Assembly (NCBI RefSeq): GCF_047229345.1
Contig: NZ_JBFTER010000099.1
Coordinates: forward strand, 1 to 19,279
Length of the DNA stretch: 19,279 nt
Direction of reading: 5' to 3'
DNA from: Cellulomonas_A sp047229345
Lineage (GTDB): Bacteria > Actinomycetota > Actinomycetes > Actinomycetales > Cellulomonadaceae
Notes under the pieces: model-generated
What the model was told of the DNA's origin: nothing
What the model saw: only the letters and a program-made list of their open reading frames with translations
Database searches by the model: none
Shown: positions 14,650 to 19,279 of the stretch, one piece after another
Layout of the letters: each line of letters opens with the position of its first letter
Numbering within the stretch: the first letter of the stretch is position 1
Program-made: the position numbers and the translations under genes

Positions 14650-14654
14650 GGGAC

Positions 14655-15431
14655 ATGGCCGACTCCTCCAGCGCGCCCCGCGGCGCCCGCGAGCGCGCCC
14701 GCGCCGAGATCATGGCGGAGCTGCTGGCGAGCGCCCGGGCCCACCTCGTGGCCGACGGTGCGGCGAGCCTGTCGCTGCGCGCCGTCGCGCGCGACCTCGG
14801 CGTGGCGTCGTCCGCGGTGTACCGCTACGTCGAGTCGCGCGACGCGCTGCTCACCCTGCTCATCGTCGAGGCGTACGACGCCGTGGGCGGGGCGGCGGAG
14901 GAGGCCGCCCGGGCCGCGGAGCTGCGGGGGGCGGCGCCCGCGCAGCGCTGGCTCGAGGCCGCGCGTGCCGTGCGCTCCTGGGCGATCGCGAACCCCCACT
15001 CCTTCGAGCTCGTCTACGGCACCCCCGTCCGCGGGTACCGCGCCCCGGCGGACACCGTCGCCCCGGCGCTGCGGCTCTGGTCGGTGCTCGTCGGCGTGCT
15101 CGTCGCGGCGCACGCCGACGGCTCGCTGCGTCCCGTCGGACCGCTCTACGACCCGCGCGGCCTCGTCGAGCCGGACGTCTACGCGTTCGCGGGCCTGGGC
15201 GCCGAGGACGAGGTCCCCACCGACGTCGCGCTCGCGCTCACCCGGTCGATGTCGCTGTTCGCCTCCCTGGTCGGCGCGATCACCGCGGAGCTGTTCGGCC
15301 ACCTGCACCGCGTCGCGGTCGACGCGGACCGCCTGTTCGACGTGACGATCGCGACCGCGTCCGCCGGCATCGGCCTGCACGTCGACCTCGGGGCGGGCCT
15401 CGACCTGGGGACCACCGCCGACCTCGGCTAG
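14655..15431 (+). CDS. TetR/AcrR family regulator with WHG-type C-terminal domain
   Basis: This 258-aa regulator has an N-terminal TetR helix-turn-helix: IMAELLASARAHLVADGAASLSLRAVARDLGVASSAVYRYVESRDALLTLL. The C-terminal ligand and dimer domain contains WAIANPHSFELVYGTPVRGY, the hallmark of the WHG (TetR_C_33) group. It is transcribed away from the reductase gene, and palindromic operators fill the shared 127-base promoter region. Negative regulation of both itself and the reductase is the standard inference; the inducer is unknown. ATG 14655 is chosen over 14643 because the latter lies within the -10 region. Its stop abuts the riboswitch ahead of purH. Confidence 0.9.
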   Translation: MADSSSAPRGARERARAEIMAELLASARAHLVADGAASLSLRAVARDLGVASSAVYRYVESRDALLTLLIVEAYDAVGGAAEEAARAAELRGAAPAQRWLEAARAVRSWAIANPHSFELVYGTPVRGYRAPADTVAPALRLWSVLVGVLVAAHADGSLRPVGPLYDPRGLVEPDVYAFAGLGAEDEVPTDVALALTRSMSLFASLVGAITAELFGHLHRVAVDADRLFDVTIATASAGIGLHVDLGAGLDLGTTADLG

Positions 15432-15439
15432 GATCGGTC

Positions 15440-15524
15440 CCGGCCGTGACTGGCGTACCTGAGGTGGGCTGAACCACCGGGGAGCGGCCGGAACCACCTA
15501 CCGTCGCACCGTTCGCCTGGGTGC
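15440..15524 (+). ncRNA. ZTP (ZMP/ZTP, pfl motif) riboswitch upstream of purH
   Basis: The sequence matches the pfl consensus by eye. P1 is CCGGCCG (15440-15446) with CGGCCGG (15485-15491), enclosing the conserved GTGACTGGCG (15446-15455). P2 is GGTGG (15463-15467) with CCACC (15474-15478), followed by the conserved CCACCGGGGAGCGG. After a linker, P3 is GCACC (15506-15510) with GGTGC (15520-15524); its loop contains the conserved TCGCCTG. The class binds ZMP or ZTP and turns on purine and folate genes when 10-formyl-THF is scarce. Its location directly before purH, whose substrate is AICAR (ZMP), agrees with the assignment. Confidence 0.88.
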
Positions 15525-15525
15525 T

Positions 15526-15566
15526 CGGGTCCATGACGTCTCACGAGACCCACCGACCCGGGAGGT
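15526..15566 (+). promoter_or_regulatory. possible riboswitch expression platform at the purH ribosome binding site
   Basis: CGGGTC (15526-15531) can pair with GACCCG (15555-15560), and the stem ends exactly at the Shine-Dalgarno GGGAGGT (15560-15566). CTC just 5' of the stem could extend pairing into GGAG with a small bulge, so translation could be controlled by access to the ribosome binding site. An alternative GGGTC/GACCC (15527-15531 with 15547-15551) competes. No long terminator hairpin is seen. Inference only. Confidence 0.4.
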
Positions 15567-15573
15567 CACCGCC

Positions 15574-17208
<1,635 letters not shown>

Positions 17209-17214
17209 CGCGAG

Positions 17215-17259
17215 CGCCCTGGGGTGCGCCGGAGCAGGACGCCGGCGCACCCCGGGGCG
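17215..17259. terminator. Strong terminator after purH (convergent with nitroreductase-family gene)
   Basis: An 18-bp stem (17215-17232 with 17242-17259) has one G-U pair and a 9-nt loop. It begins seven bases after the purH stop and seven bases beyond the stop of the convergent minus-strand gene, so it probably serves both. Confidence 0.8.
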
Positions 17260-17265
17260 GCGCGG

Positions 17266-17859
17266 TCACCGCGGCGGAGGTCCGGTGGTGCCTGCCGCCC
17301 GCGGCTCGAGGACCACGACGGCGGTCGGGGTCGACCGTGAGGCCGTCAGGGCGTCGAGCCCCGGGTCGACCGCCATCCACCGCTGCCACAGCCGTGCCCG
17401 CTCCTGCCCGACGGCGGCGCGTGCGTGCACGGGGCGGGGGTCCTGCCCGGCGAGCCGGACCGTCGCGTCCGGGTGCGCCTGCAGGTTGAGCCACCACGCG
17501 GGGTCGCCCTCCGCCCAGCCGTTCATCGCGAGCGTGACGAGGTCCGGGCCGTCCTCGAGGTAGCCCAGGATCACGCTGCGCTCAGCGCCGGACCTCCGGC
17601 CGGTGGTCGTCAGGTGCAGCGCACCCCAGCCGCGCCGGCTCGACGTCGTCCACAGGAAGCGTCCGCCGCTCACCCGGTACAGCGCACGGTGGACGCGCCA
17701 CGCCGTCGTGACGACCCACCGCGGCGGCACCCGCGGCGCTGCCGCGCCCCCAGAGCCCCCGGAGCCCCCGGAGCCCGCTGTGCCGCCGGAGCCCCCGGAG
17801 CCCCCGGAGCCCCCGGAGCCCCCGGAGCCCGCGGTGCCGTGTCCGTCCGCTGTGCCCAT
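17266..17859 (-). CDS. Ddn-like F420-dependent nitroreductase family protein with Gly-Ser repeat N-terminus
   Basis: This 197-aa protein has the split-barrel fold of the deazaflavin (F420)-dependent nitroreductase family (PF04075). Seen motifs are WGALHLTTTGRRSGAERSVILGYLEDGPDLVTLAMNG and DPAWWLNLQAHPDATVRLAG, followed by the usual RAAVGQERARLWQRWMAVDPG. Such enzymes reduce nitro compounds or quinones, and some have unknown roles. The N-terminal 38 residues are almost only Gly, Ser, Ala and Thr, from a 9-bp tandem repeat. ATG 17859 is supported by GAGGA (17869-17865) five bases upstream; GTG further inside (giving VPPRWVV) is an alternative that would skip the repeat. A -10-like TAGCGT (17897-17892) lies upstream. 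It converges on purH. Confidence 0.88.
   Translation of the reverse strand: MGTADGHGTAGSGGSGGSGGSGGSGGTAGSGGSGGSGGAAAPRVPPRWVVTTAWRVHRALYRVSGGRFLWTTSSRRGWGALHLTTTGRRSGAERSVILGYLEDGPDLVTLAMNGWAEGDPAWWLNLQAHPDATVRLAGQDPRPVHARAAVGQERARLWQRWMAVDPGLDALTASRSTPTAVVVLEPRAAGTTGPPPR
17752..17830. repeat. 9-bp tandem repeat coding Gly-Ser-Gly
   Basis: The plus-strand unit GGAGCCCCC (variants GGAGCCCGC and GTGCCGCC) repeats about eight times over this region, with a run of at least five near-identical copies at 17788-17830. Read on the minus strand it encodes GSGGSGGSG. Copy changes of a whole unit keep the frame. Confidence 0.8.
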
Positions 17860-18051
17860 GACCGTCCTCGAGGTCGACGCCGACCCGGGTCACGCTAGTG
17901 CCGCGCGGGCCGCAGGCCCAGGCCGGGGCTCAGCGTCGTCACAGGTCAGGGCCCCTACGGTCGGCCGAGGGACGCCGCACCGGTGCGCCCGCCACGCCGC
18001 GGTCCGGCGCTCGGGACGCCCGGGTGGACCCCGCACCTGTCCGGAGGACCC

Positions 18052-18642
18052 ATGAGACTCCCCGCCGCCGTCCACACCTCGTCCCCGTGGCGCCTCCACG
18101 AGGTCGCACCCGACTTCGCGGTCGAGGACGTGTGGGCGCTCGCGACGCCCGGCGGCCCGGACGACCTCCCACGGCTCGTCGAGGCGATGTTCGCCGGCCG
18201 GTTCCCGGACGACGCCCCGCTCGTCGTGCGGGCGCTGTGGTCCGCGCGGGAGCGGATCGGCTCGGCGCTCGGCTGGGACCGGCCCGACGACGGGCTCGGC
18301 GTGCGCGTGCCGTCGCTGCGCGAGCGCCTGCCGGCCGACCTGGGCCTGCCGCCCGGCGGGCCGGATCCCGCGCCGTTCACGCCGCTCTACGCGACCCGCG
18401 ACGAGTGGGTCGCCGAGACGGCGAACCGGACGGTGCACGCCGTGCTGCACCTCGCCTGGGTGCCCGACGGCGACGGCGGGCACACCGGCCGGCTCACCGT
18501 GCTCGTCCGGCCCAACGGCCGCCTCGGCGCGGCGTACATGACCGCGATCGCGCCGTTCCGGCTCCTGCTCGTGTACCCGGCGATGCTGCGCGGGATCGAG
18601 CGGCGGTGGCGCGAGCCGGCCGTGCCGTCGGCACCTCGCTGA
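18052..18642 (+). CDS. DUF2867 domain-containing protein
   Basis: This 196-aa protein agrees with the actinobacterial DUF2867 family over its whole length. Seen blocks are RLPAAVHTSSPWRLHEVAPDF, VEDVWALATPGGPDDLPRLVEAM, LGWDRPDDGLGVRVPSLRERLP, FTPLYATRDEWVAETANRTVHAVLHLAWVPD and VLVRPNGRLGAAYMTAIAPFRLLLVYP. The family function is not known; similar sequence is found as a domain after NAD-binding domains in other proteins. GGAGGA (18043-18048) lies three to four bases before ATG 18052, a slightly short spacing. It converges on the FAD oxidoreductase gene; the 192-base gap upstream of it holds no other gene that I can see. Confidence 0.88.
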   Translation: MRLPAAVHTSSPWRLHEVAPDFAVEDVWALATPGGPDDLPRLVEAMFAGRFPDDAPLVVRALWSARERIGSALGWDRPDDGLGVRVPSLRERLPADLGLPPGGPDPAPFTPLYATRDEWVAETANRTVHAVLHLAWVPDGDGGHTGRLTVLVRPNGRLGAAYMTAIAPFRLLLVYPAMLRGIERRWREPAVPSAPR

Positions 18643-18730
18643 CGCACCGGGCCCAGCCCGGCCCCGGCGTGCTGCGCACCGGCGCGAGCCGCGGGCGGTG
18701 AACCGGCCCGTCATGGACCGGAGCGACGGA

Positions 18731-18748
18731 CCGTCCCGTCACGGACGG
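18731..18748. terminator. possible terminator between DUF2867 gene and FAD oxidoreductase gene
   Basis: CCGTCC (18731-18736) and GGACGG (18743-18748) form a 6-bp stem with a 6-nt loop that contains the stop codon of the minus-strand gene (18739-18741). A related partial copy (CCGTCATGGACCGG) lies at about 18709-18722. The stem is short, so the call is tentative. Confidence 0.35.
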
Positions 18749-19279
18749 GGGAGCGGGCGCCCCGGGTCGGCGGCGGCGTCGCGGTCGACGCGCGGGAGCC
18801 GGGCCCCCGAGAACAGCCGGCGTGCGGCGGCGACGTCTCGCGGGCGGTCGACCGTGAGCACGGCGGTCAGCTCGTCGGTGCCGCGGGCGAACCACAGCGC
18901 CGACCAGCCGCCGGCCGCGGGGTCGCCGCGCAGCACCGCGTCGTCGGTCTCGCCGCGGTGGCCGTAGAGCGTCAGGTCGTGCCCGAGCTGGGTCGAGAAC
19001 ACGTACGGCGCGGGGTCGTCGGCGGGTCCGACGGCGTCGACCGCACCGCCGCCGTGCCGGTCGGCACCGCCGTGACGGTCCGCACCGCTCCGGCCTCCCG
19101 CACCACCGTGCCCCTCCACACCGCTCTGCCCGTCCGCACCGCCGTGCCCGTCCGCACCGCCGTGCCCGTCCGCGCCGTGGGCGCCGCCCGCGAGCGACCC
19201 CGGCCGCAGCAGGTCCCGCACCGCGACCGGCGGCCCGGTGAGCGCGCCGTCCCAGTGCCCGCCGGGCACGAGGCCGTGC
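18739..19279 (-). CDS. Ferredoxin reductase-like FAD/NAD(P)-dependent oxidoreductase, C-terminal part (5' end outside window)
   Basis: This is the 3' end of a minus-strand gene that runs off the right edge. The first visible residues HWDGALTGPPVAVRDLL match the end of the FAD/NAD(P)-binding part of ferredoxin reductases (family pattern EHWDNA...GxxxAxxLL). The C-terminal Reductase_C domain follows: PYVFSTQLGHDLTLYGHRG, VLRGDPAAGGWSALWFARGTDELTAVLTVDRPRDVAAARRLFSG. Between these lies an insert of about 50 residues made of ADGHGG-like repeats, which most relatives lack. Such enzymes pass electrons from NAD(P)H to ferredoxins of P450s or dioxygenases. The visible GTG at 19269 is internal, because homology continues upstream of it. 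Confidence 0.85.
   Translation of the reverse strand, partial: HGLVPGGHWDGALTGPPVAVRDLLRPGSLAGGAHGADGHGGADGHGGADGQSGVEGHGGAGGRSGADRHGGADRHGGGAVDAVGPADDPAPYVFSTQLGHDLTLYGHRGETDDAVLRGDPAAGGWSALWFARGTDELTAVLTVDRPRDVAAARRLFSGARLPRVDRDAAADPGRPLPRP
19044..19178. repeat. 18-bp degenerate tandem repeat coding ADGHGG-like units
   Basis: The plus-strand unit GCACCGCCGTGCCCGTCC recurs about seven times; the copies nearest the right edge (about 19124-19178) are almost exact, those to the left are diverged. On the minus strand it encodes GHGGAD repeats inside the FAD oxidoreductase gene. Copy gain or loss keeps the frame. Confidence 0.75.

Noticed and set aside
17752..17830. CRISPR-like array at the 9-bp repeat
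   Set aside because: Units are 9 bp without spacers and lie in a coding region; this is a coding minisatellite.

Overview
The window is very GC-rich DNA with G/C at nearly every third codon position, GTG starts, several apparently leaderless promoters and an F420-type oxidoreductase. This points to a high-GC actinobacterium. The order pcrA ... sucC-sucD-DUF6350-purN ... purH suggests Micrococcales, probably Cellulomonas or a close relative; the genus is an inference from gene order and composition only.

Layout. Positions 1-1831 hold the 3' part of the helicase gene pcrA. Positions 2039-4945 are a compact three-gene envelope cassette: a 608-aa membrane protein with an internal type IV prepilin-like motif, a lipoprotein and a DUF3592 protein. 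Positions 5076-7207 are sucC-sucD (succinyl-CoA ligase), closed by a 20-bp terminator stem. A DUF6350 multi-pass membrane protein follows (7342-8670), converging on a small proline-rich membrane protein (8680-9249, minus strand). That gene diverges from purN (9289-9951).

Positions 10059-15431 look like an accessory block placed between purN and purH. It holds a ribbon-helix-helix regulator with a striking operator/promoter, a DUF4097 protein, a DrrA/DrrB-like ABC exporter, and a divergent NAD(P)-dependent reductase/TetR pair with several palindromic operators. purH (15574-17208) is preceded by a sequence that matches the ZTP (ZMP, pfl) riboswitch. The right end carries a Ddn-like F420-dependent nitroreductase family gene with a Gly-Ser repeat N-terminus, a DUF2867 gene, and the 3' end of a ferredoxin-reductase-like FAD enzyme with a His/Gly/Asp repeat insert.

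How they work together: purN and purH are both steps of de novo purine synthesis, and the riboswitch would sense ZMP/ZTP, the phosphorylated form of a PurH substrate. sucCD is TCA-cycle metabolism. The most distinctive signals are the prepilin-like cassette, the operator in the promoter spacer of the RHH gene, the TetR divergon, the riboswitch, and an apparent reading-frame switch in the first 75 bases.
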